DNA from: a virus
Reading direction: 5' to 3' (one strand)
Length of the DNA: 28,962 nucleotides
Virus record (IMG/VR): IMGVR_UViG_3300027878_000013
Location: 1-28,962 of that record
The notes under the pieces are model-generated. The model saw only the letters and a list, made by a program, of their open reading frames with translations. It made no database searches and was not told where the DNA came from. Positions 22,492-28,962 of the stretch are shown here, piece after piece (positions within the stretch are counted from its first letter, which is position 1; each line of letters begins with the position of its first letter). The translations under genes and the position numbers were made by a program.

Positions 22492-23796
22492 ATGAACGAC
22501 ATCTACACGGTAGCGATGCTCGGTGATTCCCACGTGAAGATGGGCAACAGGTGGGATGAGACGTGGCGACTTCACGACTGGTTCGCGGCCGATTGTCGTC
22601 GCCGCGGCGTCGATCTGGTGTGCCACACCGGCGATCTATTTCACACGGGCAGTACCCCCGACGAACGGAATCGGGTGATCCCTTGGCTCACGGGGATCGC
22701 CGAATCGTCACCCGTCGTCATGGTGCGAGGCAATCACGACTGCGAGGGTGATCTCGCGGTCTTCGGCAAGCTCCGCTCGAAGCACCCCATCATCGTCGAG
22801 GAGGGGTGCGGGGTGCACCGCGTGGTCCACGGCCGCGGCGAGGATGGGCAGCCGCTCCGCGCCGGCGTGCACGCTGGCGTGGCCGCGCTCGCCTGGCCGC
22901 GCAAGGCCGAGATGATCGCCAGGATCGACCGCCAGGCGGGATCCGTGGTGAGCATCGAGGACACCGGCGTGCTCGCGCGCGAGGGCCTCCAGAACGTGCT
23001 CCGCGGTCTCGGCGTCGGGCTCTCGCAGACCGACGGGCCCCGGATCCTGATCATGCACGCCATGGTGCGCGGCAGCGTCACCAGCACCGGGCAGCCGCTC
23101 GTCGGCTGCGACATGGAAATCTGCCTCGAAGATCTGAGCCTCTGCGACGCCGACTTCATCGGCCTCGGCCACATCCACAAGGCGCAGGAGTGGTCGATGA
23201 GCATCGAGGGGCGCGCGGTGCCGATCGTCTACACCGGCTCGCCGCGGCGCACCGCGTACGGCGAAGCGGAGGACAAGGGCTACGTGCTCGTGACGTTCGA
23301 GCGCGGCGACGCCTCGGCCTCCGGGCGCCGGTGGCGCATGGCAAAATGGGAGCGGGTGCTGATGCCGGCGCAGCGCATGATCCTGGTCGAGGATGAATGG
23401 GGCTTCGATCCCGACGCGCCGGCGGAGACGCCCGGGTGGCTGGTCGGCATGCACGGCCTCGGCTCGACCGCCGAGATGAGCGGGGCCGATGTCCGCCTGC
23501 GCTACACCGTCAACGCCGACCAGCGCGACGCCGCGCGCCGGGCGATCCCGGCCATGGAAGCCCACCTACGCGCCGAGGGGGTCGCGGTGCTGAAGGTCGA
23601 GGAGGTGCTGCGGCCGACGACGCGCGCGCGCGCGCCCGAGGTCGCCGCGGCGCTGACGCTGCCCGAGAAGCTGAAGCAGACGTGGAAGGCGCGCGGCATC
23701 ACGCACACGCCCGAACGCGAGCTGCGTCTGCTCGATCTCATCGTCGAGCTGGAGCGCGAGGTCGCGCAGAAGCCGGAGGTCGAGAGTGCGCTCTGA
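22492..23796 (+). CDS. SbcD/Mre11-like DNA exonuclease subunit
   Basis: The 434-aa product is a calcineurin-type metallophosphoesterase of the SbcD/Mre11 group: AMLGDSHV (8-15; the first motif is GDSH rather than the usual DxH), HTGDLFHTG (45-53), RGNHD (79-83), LIMHAMV (around 187) and IGLGHIHK (around 226), giving the metal ligands in order. Residues after about 280 form a capping region, including VRLRYTVNADQRDAARRAIPAME, comparable to Mre11 DNA-binding segments. SbcD normally works with the SMC-like ATPase SbcC, which is absent downstream; two small genes follow instead. ATG 22492 is preferred over ATG 22441, whose extra 17 residues look unconserved. The role is probably phage recombination or end processing. 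Confidence 0.85.
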   Translation: MNDIYTVAMLGDSHVKMGNRWDETWRLHDWFAADCRRRGVDLVCHTGDLFHTGSTPDERNRVIPWLTGIAESSPVVMVRGNHDCEGDLAVFGKLRSKHPIIVEEGCGVHRVVHGRGEDGQPLRAGVHAGVAALAWPRKAEMIARIDRQAGSVVSIEDTGVLAREGLQNVLRGLGVGLSQTDGPRILIMHAMVRGSVTSTGQPLVGCDMEICLEDLSLCDADFIGLGHIHKAQEWSMSIEGRAVPIVYTGSPRRTAYGEAEDKGYVLVTFERGDASASGRRWRMAKWERVLMPAQRMILVEDEWGFDPDAPAETPGWLVGMHGLGSTAEMSGADVRLRYTVNADQRDAARRAIPAMEAHLRAEGVAVLKVEEVLRPTTRARAPEVAAALTLPEKLKQTWKARGITHTPERELRLLDLIVELEREVAQKPEVESAL

Positions 23797-24070
23797 TGAG
23801 CAGATCGATCGCGTCCTGAAACAGGCCACCCCGGGTCGGATGTTCCGGCGCCGCTGGGGCGCTGGTCGAGCGTGCTACGGCGTGCTCGTCCAGGTCGACG
23901 TTCAGCTCGGCGTGGATAGCAGCCTCCGCGGGAAGCTGGTCACGCTCGCCGATCTGAACGACACGTCGAGGCGCCGCCAGAGGATCGACGTCGACCTCTT
24001 GAACCTGCCGGAGTCGAACTGGGCGCCCCTCTTCGTGTCGAAGATCCGCGCGCGGGCGAGGCGAGCGTGA
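23786..24070 (+). CDS. Small basic hypothetical protein, 94 aa
   Basis: GTG 23786 lies seven bases after a GGAGG site (23774-23778) and overlaps the nuclease gene by 11 bases, indicating coupled translation. The 94-aa product (EQIDRVLKQATPGRMFRRRWGAG, then YGVLVQVDVQLGVDSSLRGKLVTLADLNDTSRRRQRIDVDLLNLPE) is basic and beta-rich. I recognise no family. It occupies the place where sbcC often follows sbcD but is far too short to be it; it might be a small DNA-binding partner of the nuclease. Its stop overlaps the next GTG. Confidence 0.65.
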   Translation: MRSDEQIDRVLKQATPGRMFRRRWGAGRACYGVLVQVDVQLGVDSSLRGKLVTLADLNDTSRRRQRIDVDLLNLPESNWAPLFVSKIRARARRA

Positions 24071-24273
24071 CGAGCGAAGCGGTCTCACCCGCGCGACACG
24101 CGCTCGACGCGCAGATCATCTTGCGCCTCGGCCGCCGCGACGTGCGCGCGTGCGCCGCGAGCGGCGGGGTGCTCTACCACGCGCTCGCGATCGACCTGCT
24201 CCTCGACGCGCGGGTGGTGGGGTACGTGCCCCAGTCTGCCAGGACCGACCCCACTCTCACGGGGGACCATTGA
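24067..24273 (+). CDS. Small hypothetical protein, 68 aa
   Basis: GTG 24067 overlaps the previous stop (GTGA) and GGCGAGG lies just upstream. The product (ARHALDAQIILRLGRRDVRACAASGGVLYHALAIDLLLDARVVGYVP) reads as a compact helical protein of 68 residues. I see no domain. It is the last gene of the rightward run that starts at 22492 and ends nine bases before the stop of a minus-strand gene. Confidence 0.5.
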   Translation: MTSEAVSPARHALDAQIILRLGRRDVRACAASGGVLYHALAIDLLLDARVVGYVPQSARTDPTLTGDH

Positions 24274-24282
24274 CCCCACTAT

Positions 24283-24597
24283 TCACGGCACCGTGGTCGA
24301 TCTGGGATCGAGTTGGTTCGGGCACTCCGCCTTAACGCGGTACGTGGCGGTTCCCGGATACGGGGTGCCCGTGTCCCACACCAAGATGTGAGTGATGCGC
24401 TGGCCGTTTTCCGGCCAGCGCTTGTACCATCGACCGCACCAGCACTCCCACGCGCCTTGACCCGACTTGCCCATGGATCGGACCACGGCGACCTTGCCAC
24501 AGGGGCAGGCGACGGCTGCGTTGTTGCCGTAGACGCTGGTTGGGGTTGCGGTTGGTTCGCGCTCGGGCGGCTCGGGCGTGCTCTCGTTCTCGCTCAT
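24283..24597 (-). CDS. Small Zn-ribbon protein, 104 aa
   Basis: This minus-strand ATG (24597) lies nine bases after the transposase stop. Residues 1-20 are Pro/Glu/Thr-rich and disordered. CPCG (31-34) and CWCG (52-55) give four cysteines arranged as two C-x-C pairs 18 residues apart, a likely zinc ribbon, followed by a Trp/Tyr-rich part (RWYKRWPENGQRITHILVWDTG) that looks like a small beta domain. In IS1 the first gene (insA) encodes a small DNA-binding protein with a zinc finger upstream of the transposase; here a CxC protein is downstream. It may be a DNA-binding helper or an unrelated phage protein. Confidence 0.6.
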   Translation of the reverse strand: MSENESTPEPPEREPTATPTSVYGNNAAVACPCGKVAVVRSMGKSGQGAWECWCGRWYKRWPENGQRITHILVWDTGTPYPGTATYRVKAECPNQLDPRSTTVP

Positions 24598-24606
24598 CCG
24601 CGAAGC

Positions 24607-25728
24607 CTACGCCTTCGGCGGCTCGATCTGGATGCCGAAGAGATCGAGCTGCACGTAGCGGCGAGGCTTCGCCGGAGGCGCGACCCACGCGAGGAGATCG
24701 AGCTGCCCGGCCGGGCCTGACGCTACGGGCACAGTGACGTGGACGCGAGGCTGAGCGGGCGCGACGGGAGGGGGCATCGGTCCGGGCGACGTCGGCGCGG
24801 GGCCTGACGGGCTCGCCCCTCCGCCAACGACGCGAAGGAACCCCCGACCGCCGGGCAGCTCGCGCGAGGTCGTCGCGGGCGCGCGGTGCGCGAGCGGTTG
24901 CGCCACGGGCTTCTCGGTTACTCCAGCGGCCATTGCTGGGGTGACGCGGAGCGTGCGGACGACGTGCCCGAGGTTGTACCAGGCGTAGTTGAGCGCGACG
25001 GCGGCGCGGTGGTTCTCGATCTTCTTCGAGAAGGCGTAACAGAGGCGCCGGATGCGGCCGATGTGATGGCGCATCGTGCCGTTGTTCCGCTCCACGTAAG
25101 CGGTGCTCGCGCGGTCGAGATCGGGCGTGCCGAAGATCGCCTTCTTGGTGATGAAGGGGTCGCGCGGGGGCTCGTAGCGGTAGTCCTCGCGCCGCCCTCC
25201 GCTGCGGTAGTTCTTCACGGTCTGGGCGTAGTCGATGCTCGGCCCGAAGTTGGCGCCGATGGCCTTGATGTAGGGCGCGAAGCCGTCCGACGTCATCGCG
25301 GGCATGACCACCAAGCGGGCGCGCACGTCGGCCATGAACACGTTCATGCTCGCCTGGTCGCGCTTGCCCACGTGGAACGAGATCACCATGCGGCTCGACG
25401 CGTCCAGCGCGACGAACGTGTACGCCTCGCCGACGTCAGGACCGTCCTTCGCAGGGTCGACGCGCGCCTGCTTCTTCTGCACGTAGGACCAGATCTCGTC
25501 GACCTGGATCATGCTGCACGACAGGTCGCGCACGAGGCGATCGTGAAGGCGCTGAGCACCTGCGCCGAGGGCCAGTGCGAAGCGGCGGATCGTCTTCCGC
25601 TCGACGTCGGTCATGCGCTCGACGGCGCGCTCAGAGTTGCCGTCTACGAGAGCGGCGAGCACGCGAAGACGCTGCTCGGTCGACAGAAGGGACACGCGGG
25701 CCTTGCCTTCTCCGAAGGGCTGGCCCAC
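24607..25728 (-). CDS. IS1-family-like DDE transposase with proline-rich tail
   Basis: The 373-aa minus-strand product has a helix-turn-helix-like start (SERAVERMTDVERKTIRRFALALG, 32-55) and a DDE catalytic core: Asp77 in IQVDEIWSYV, Asp148 in MTSDGFAPY and Glu213 in YVERNNGTMRHHIGRIRRL, the pattern of IS1-type transposases. The rest of the IS1 core, up to LNYAWYNLGHVVRTL, is intact. The last ~90 residues are Pro/Ala/Gly-rich and disordered, with a folded-looking end (PRRYVQLDLFGIQIEPPKA); IS1 transposases end soon after the core. GTG 25728 or GTG 25695 may be the start. I found no convincing terminal inverted repeats or target duplication around it, so it may be a domesticated or decayed element. 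Confidence 0.85.
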   Translation of the reverse strand: MGQPFGEGKARVSLLSTEQRLRVLAALVDGNSERAVERMTDVERKTIRRFALALGAGAQRLHDRLVRDLSCSMIQVDEIWSYVQKKQARVDPAKDGPDVGEAYTFVALDASSRMVISFHVGKRDQASMNVFMADVRARLVVMPAMTSDGFAPYIKAIGANFGPSIDYAQTVKNYRSGGRREDYRYEPPRDPFITKKAIFGTPDLDRASTAYVERNNGTMRHHIGRIRRLCYAFSKKIENHRAAVALNYAWYNLGHVVRTLRVTPAMAAGVTEKPVAQPLAHRAPATTSRELPGGRGFLRVVGGGASPSGPAPTSPGPMPPPVAPAQPRVHVTVPVASGPAGQLDLLAWVAPPAKPRRYVQLDLFGIQIEPPKA

Positions 25729-25775
25729 GCTCCCGACTGCTAGGGCGCGAGGTGGGCAACCGCTTCGAGTTCAGG

Positions 25776-25808
25776 AACCCCGGGAGAGTTGATCGCTCTC
25801 TCGGGGTT
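25776..25808 (+). terminator. Intrinsic-terminator-like hairpin
   Basis: Arms of 13 bp (25776-25788 and 25796-25808, one G-U pair) around ttgatcg are followed by cgtttcgttta on the plus strand. The T-rich side lies to the right, so it would stop rightward transcription from the transposase region before the methyltransferase cluster. Confidence 0.6.
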
Positions 25809-25865
25809 CGTTTCGTTTACTGGCAACAACTATAGCAACGAAACGGCTTGTTCTGCAGGGCGAAT

Positions 25866-25904
25866 GCGCATCATGCGGGACACTATATGTCCCACACCAT
25901 GCGC
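25866..25904. promoter_or_regulatory. Nested, exactly symmetric dyad
   Basis: GCGCAT-N5-GGGACA-ctata-TGTCCC-N5-ATGCGC: two half-site pairs are both perfect and equally spaced about the same centre. This looks like a binding site for a dimer or tetramer regulator, about 120 bases before the C5 methyltransferase gene, as for controller boxes of restriction-modification systems, although no controller gene is visible. Confidence 0.6.
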
Positions 25905-25987
25905 AGCTTGGAGGGCGTGATGCGCGTTCGTTCACGCGGCGAGCCGACCAGTTCGGTTTTTTTCGCATGAAAAATCCGGAAGCCTCG

Positions 25988-26016
25988 TCGACGACGGCTC
26001 GCCCTTCCGCTAGAAT
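25988..26016 (+). promoter_or_regulatory. Candidate leaderless promoter of the C5 methyltransferase
   Basis: TCGACG (25988-25993) and TAGAAT (26011-26016) are separated by 17 bases. Transcription would start about two bases before ATG 26025, which has no ribosome-binding site. The -35 half overlaps the palindrome TCGTCGACGA (25985-25994). Confidence 0.45.
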
Positions 26017-26024
26017 GGCTCGCG

Positions 26025-27074
26025 ATGGCCACGAAGCACAAAACGCGCAAAATTGTAGGGATCGATCTCTTCTGTGGGGCTGGTGGCCTGACGCTCGGAC
26101 TCCGTCGTGCTGGCATTACAATTGTCGCAGGTGTCGACATAGACCCCGACTGTGAGTACCCATTCACCAAGAACAACGGCGCGGTGTTCCTATGTCGAAA
26201 CGTCTACGATCTCAAGGGACCTGAACTAGAAAAACTGTATCCCAAGGGTGCGGTGCGCCTGTTGGCCGGGTGCGCGCCGTGCAAGCCTTTCTCTCCGCTA
26301 AGGCGAGGCTCAGACAACTCGGCCGAAGATGAATGGGGGCTTCTTGGCGAGTTCGGGCGCCTTGTAAGCGAATTGAAGCCTGAGCTAGTGACCATGGAGA
26401 ATGTCGCACGCTTGGCAACCCAGGCCGTCTTCCTTCAGTTTGTGAAAAAGCTAAACGAGCTTGGTTACCATGTCGACTGGGATTCAGTGCATTGCCCCAA
26501 ATTCGGGGTCCCGCAAAATCGGCGACGATTGGTGCTCGTGGCATCGCTTATCGGGCCGGTGTCAGTGCCGCGCGGAAGCCTATCCCCCAAGAACTTCAAA
26601 ACCGTGCGCGACGCGATCGGATCACTCCCCCGGGTGAAGGCGGGCAAGAGCCATCCTTTGGATCCACTGCACGTGGCGCGCTCACTGTCTCCGACAAATC
26701 TCGGGCGCATTCAGGCCTCAAGGCCGGGGGGAACCTGGTTCGACTGGTCCCAGGAGTTGCGCGCGCCGTGCCATCGTGTAGAGACGGGCGAAACCTACGT
26801 GAATGTCTATGCGCGTATGGCCTGGGAGGAGCCTTCACCAACCATCACAACTCTCGCCCACAGCTTCGGCAGCGGTCGTTTCGGCCACCCTGAGCAGGAT
26901 CGCGCCCTCACACTGCGTGAGGCGTCGATCCTGCAAAGTTTTCCACCGAAGTACTGCTTTGTACCACCCGGCGAGCCGGTTTACCTTCGGACCATTGGGC
27001 GGCTCATTGGAAACGCGGTTCCGCCGAAACTTGCTGCTGCTGTCGGCAAGGCACTCATCCAAGCGACATTATAG
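26025..27074 (+). CDS. C5-cytosine DNA methyltransferase
   Basis: The 349-aa product has all main motifs of a complete C5 methyltransferase: motif I VGIDLFCGAGGLTLGL (11-26), motif IV GCAPCKPFSPL with catalytic Cys86 (82-92), motif VI MENVARL (124-130), motif VIII PQNRRRLVLVA (163-173), a target-recognition region, then motif IX REASILQSFPP and motif X IGNAVPPKLAAAVG. It transfers a methyl group to C5 of cytosine at an unknown site. Codon use is clearly less GC-biased than in the phage genes to the left, pointing to separate origin. It converges, six bases apart, on the 27081 gene. It may be a solitary methylase or the modification part of a restriction-modification set with its neighbours. 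Confidence 0.95.
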   Translation: MATKHKTRKIVGIDLFCGAGGLTLGLRRAGITIVAGVDIDPDCEYPFTKNNGAVFLCRNVYDLKGPELEKLYPKGAVRLLAGCAPCKPFSPLRRGSDNSAEDEWGLLGEFGRLVSELKPELVTMENVARLATQAVFLQFVKKLNELGYHVDWDSVHCPKFGVPQNRRRLVLVASLIGPVSVPRGSLSPKNFKTVRDAIGSLPRVKAGKSHPLDPLHVARSLSPTNLGRIQASRPGGTWFDWSQELRAPCHRVETGETYVNVYARMAWEEPSPTITTLAHSFGSGRFGHPEQDRALTLREASILQSFPPKYCFVPPGEPVYLRTIGRLIGNAVPPKLAAAVGKALIQATL

Positions 27075-27080
27075 TGGTCA

Positions 27081-27770
27081 TCAGAATGGATTGAATACGT
27101 GCGGCGGAAGATCAGCGGGAACGACGATGTGCGGGTACCACCCCGAAGGGGCGGACGCATCGCCCCAGTAAATGAGCACGAGAGTAAACCTCTTCGTGGC
27201 CTGTGCCCACCCCACCTCGTCGCCGCTCAACGCTCCACGAATGCGACGTCGCTGCACGTCGACCAGTTTGTTATTCTTGAATGGCCGGACATAGATGGTT
27301 CCTTTGTCGTTGTACTGACCAGCGGTTGCAGTCAGCAACGCCAACAACGCGGCAGTATCCCAGCGGCCAGAGTCGTCGTCACGAATGGGGACGAGTTGCA
27401 CGATGTCTTTGACTACTTGCAACGGAACCTCTTGGAACCGGTCTTCTCGCTCAATCCCGCTGATTACGATGTTGTTCTTTTGAAGGATTCCAAAGATACG
27501 CTCGGTCGAACCAGCCTGAGATGTATCAACAACGTAGTTGGGCAGGATCTGCTTGACGTCTGAGCTGTACACGCGCAGTCCAGCTTCAAGCGCGTTCGGG
27601 CGAGTCGGTCGCGCGCCGTCTGGCTTCAGGATCGCGACGTTGCCGATGTCGCCATTCGTGATCTTCAGGAGCCCCCGCTTCGCAGGCTGGCTCAGCTTCG
27701 CGGAGCTGCTCGCCTTCTTGAGCTTGCTCGGTTTCACGGCATTGCTCTTCGCGACAACCTTGCTCGTCAT
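27081..27770 (-). CDS. Unrecognised 229-aa protein coupled to an SPPY methyltransferase
   Basis: ATG 27770 (MTSKVVAKSN) lies two bases after the stop of the upstream methyltransferase, with a GGAGGGG site that overlaps that gene's end, so the two are translationally linked. The first 35 residues are Lys/Ser-rich. The rest (GDIGNVAILKPDGARPTRP, ILPNYVVDTSQAGSTERIFGILQKNNIVISGIEREDRFQEVPLQVV, TIYVRPFKNNKLVDVQRRRIRGAL, VLIYWGDASAPSGWYPHIVVP) is a mixed alpha/beta protein. I see no PD-(D/E)xK, HNH, GIY-YIG or PLD nuclease motif that would prove it to be a restriction enzyme. By position it is the natural candidate for a cognate endonuclease or regulator of the methylase. Codon use resembles that of the 26025 gene. 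Confidence 0.7.
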   Translation of the reverse strand: MTSKVVAKSNAVKPSKLKKASSSAKLSQPAKRGLLKITNGDIGNVAILKPDGARPTRPNALEAGLRVYSSDVKQILPNYVVDTSQAGSTERIFGILQKNNIVISGIEREDRFQEVPLQVVKDIVQLVPIRDDDSGRWDTAALLALLTATAGQYNDKGTIYVRPFKNNKLVDVQRRRIRGALSGDEVGWAQATKRFTLVLIYWGDASAPSGWYPHIVVPADLPPHVFNPF

Positions 27771-27772
27771 AG

Positions 27773-28897
27773 TCACCCCTCCAGTCGCACGTAAAAATCC
27801 CACTCTTCGATCGGTGCGCCGAGCGGGCGCTGGAATTGATCAGCTTGCCGCTTGCCCATCGATGACAGCCCCGCAGACCGCACCGTAAGCACTCGTAGAT
27901 TGCAACCGGCCCCGGCGAGCGCCTCCTGCATGATGTCCCTGGGCCGCGCCTTCCGGTCGTGAATGCCGCCGAACCGGATCATGAATCGGGCCCCCGGCAA
28001 ACACGCCCGAGCCACGTTGGTCCACACCCCGGCGAGCTGTTCGGCAAACTCGGACGCGGACCCGTGGGAAAGCTGATCGGGGTGCTGATAGGTGGGGGCC
28101 TGTGGGCCGCCCAAGAACCAGTAGCGAAGCCACTGGTCGGGGACATATGTCCTCATTCCATAATAAGGCGGGGAGGTCACCACCATCGAGAACCGGGGCC
28201 CCAGTGCCGTCAGATCAAGCTTGCGGCTATCGCCGCAGAGCACGCTGAACGAAACCTCTGGCGGTGTTGCGCCGAAGTAATGGCGGGCCTTCCGCTCAAC
28301 CAAGTCAGCCAGGCTAACTCGAACGGGTTCGAGTCCTCGTCGTGTCCAGAACCGGACAGCATAATCCGGCTTGGCTCCATAGGTACGCGGCATCTGGTTG
28401 GACAGGTAGGAGGGCGCGCCCTTGTTCCGCGGGCCGTGCAGGAGGCCGAGGATCAGCGCCCGGAGCGCCTTGCGAGCTGGCGACAGGTGATCAACGAGGA
28501 GCGCGGCGCGGACCCTGCACAACTCGTCGAGCGTGAGCGGGTGGTAGCAGTGCGCCCAGAACTCGCCCTCGGGCGGGCTCGCTTCCATCGGACCGGCGAG
28601 GATCTCGGCGCACGCTGCCGCAACGTCTCCGGCGGAGGTGGCGACCATCTTCCCCTCGGTGATCGCCGCGGCAACGGGGTTGCTGTCCACGCCAACGGAG
28701 CCGAGCCCGCGGAGGCGCGCGGCAAAATTGGTGCTGCCACGACCGCAGAACGGATCCAGGACCCAGTCACCAGCACCGAGGCGGCCGAGCTGCCTCGCCG
28801 GCACTGAAAGGGGAAACATGGTGAAATAAGGGCAGATGGCGTTCAGCCGCTCTTGATCACGCTCACCCGTCACCAGCTCGAGTCGACAAGGTTCCAA
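27773..28897 (-). CDS. SPPY-type DNA amino-methyltransferase (probably m4C)
   Basis: The 374-aa minus-strand product has SAM-binding motif I as WVLDPFCGRGSTNFAARLRG (45-64) with the acidic SVGVDSNP (67-74), and catalytic motif IV as VVTSPPYYGMRTY (239-251). TSPPY is typical of N4-cytosine methyltransferases, while DPPY is usual for N6-adenine, so m4C is likely but not proven. The motif I to IV order is that of the beta-class/Trm11-like proteins, with a helical insert (110-200) that may hold the target-recognition part. The only common start in the open frame is TTG 28897; coding-like sequence continues about 18 codons upstream to a TGA, so the true start could be an unusual codon there. It is followed two bases later by the 27081 gene. 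Confidence 0.85.
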   Translation of the reverse strand: MEPCRLELVTGERDQERLNAICPYFTMFPLSVPARQLGRLGAGDWVLDPFCGRGSTNFAARLRGLGSVGVDSNPVAAAITEGKMVATSAGDVAAACAEILAGPMEASPPEGEFWAHCYHPLTLDELCRVRAALLVDHLSPARKALRALILGLLHGPRNKGAPSYLSNQMPRTYGAKPDYAVRFWTRRGLEPVRVSLADLVERKARHYFGATPPEVSFSVLCGDSRKLDLTALGPRFSMVVTSPPYYGMRTYVPDQWLRYWFLGGPQAPTYQHPDQLSHGSASEFAEQLAGVWTNVARACLPGARFMIRFGGIHDRKARPRDIMQEALAGAGCNLRVLTVRSAGLSSMGKRQADQFQRPLGAPIEEWDFYVRLEG

Positions 28898-28962
28898 GTG
28901 GAGCCGACCGTACCGGATGCTCGGGGACCCGTCCAGCCGTGCGTGGGCAGATCAGCCGCGCG

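Larger units (their letters stand above)
25743..26024. other. Noncoding control region between transposase and C5 methyltransferase genes
   Basis: About 280 bases without a credible gene. It holds a strong hairpin (25776-25808), an AT-richer stretch with ctatag, a nested dyad (25866-25904) and a candidate leaderless promoter for the methyltransferase (25988-26016). A 23-codon frame at 25899 and several minus-strand frames have no support. Confidence 0.7.

Noticed and set aside
28318-28350. tRNA-like T-arm sequence ggttcgagtcc
   Set aside because: No five-base stem pairs around it and no anticodon or acceptor arm is found; it lies inside the SPPY methyltransferase gene.

Overview
The window is about 29 kb of very GC-rich DNA with strong G/C third-position bias. 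It carries phage-type genes: a terminase large subunit, a DnaB-type helicase, a replisome-organiser-like protein, a DUF5131 (Gp37/Gp68) protein, a DUF1643 protein, a MazG/HisE-like pyrophosphohydrolase, several DNA methyltransferases, a Dam-type methylase, a candidate annealing protein and SbcD-like nuclease, and a repressor with a divergent control region. I read it as the early/replication part of a temperate phage or prophage of a high-GC bacterium. Myxococcota would fit the codon use and gene types, but nothing in the sequence proves the host. No tRNA, rRNA, CRISPR array or capsid/tail gene was found.

Layout. 1-183 is the end of a C5-cytosine methyltransferase that stops before its target-recognition region. 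213-4352 holds two unknown proteins, a probably frameshifted ASCH-like phage protein, a 62-aa protein and a SNF2-type helicase. 4352-6216 holds small unknown genes, one with seven perfect 12-bp repeats, one on the minus strand, and one interrupted by an in-frame TAG. 6273-9254 is a Zn-ribbon DNA methyltransferase followed by the terminase. 9289-14405 is the replication block: dnaB, the DUF5131 gene and the replisome-organiser-like gene. 14402-16853 has an HTH protein, the DUF1643 gene, the pyrophosphohydrolase and a gene damaged by two frameshifts. 16912-19445 is a tight Dam / unknown small protein / AAA+ ATPase operon. 19576-20352 is a RusA-like candidate that converges on the minus-strand repressor (20327-20878). 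The repressor faces a strong rightward promoter with a dyad operator, which drives 21033-22334 (candidate annealing protein). After a hairpin come an SbcD-like nuclease and two small coupled genes.

The right end looks accessory. An IS1-type transposase with an unusual proline-rich tail is followed by a small CxC Zn-ribbon gene on the minus strand (24283-25728). A noncoding stretch with a hairpin and a nested dyad separates it from a cluster of AT-richer codon use. That cluster holds a complete C5 methyltransferase (26025-27074) converging on an SPPY-type (m4C-like) methyltransferase, which is coupled to an unrecognised 230-aa protein. The cluster resembles a restriction-modification or anti-restriction module.

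Most plus-strand genes are linked by ATGA/GTGA stop-start overlaps, so they are probably translated as long coupled operons. Two promoters (11115-11143 and 20935-20963) share a -35 core, a 17-bp spacer and a TATRC-N6-GTATA dyad over the -10 box. This suggests that the same repressor controls two or more transcription units.
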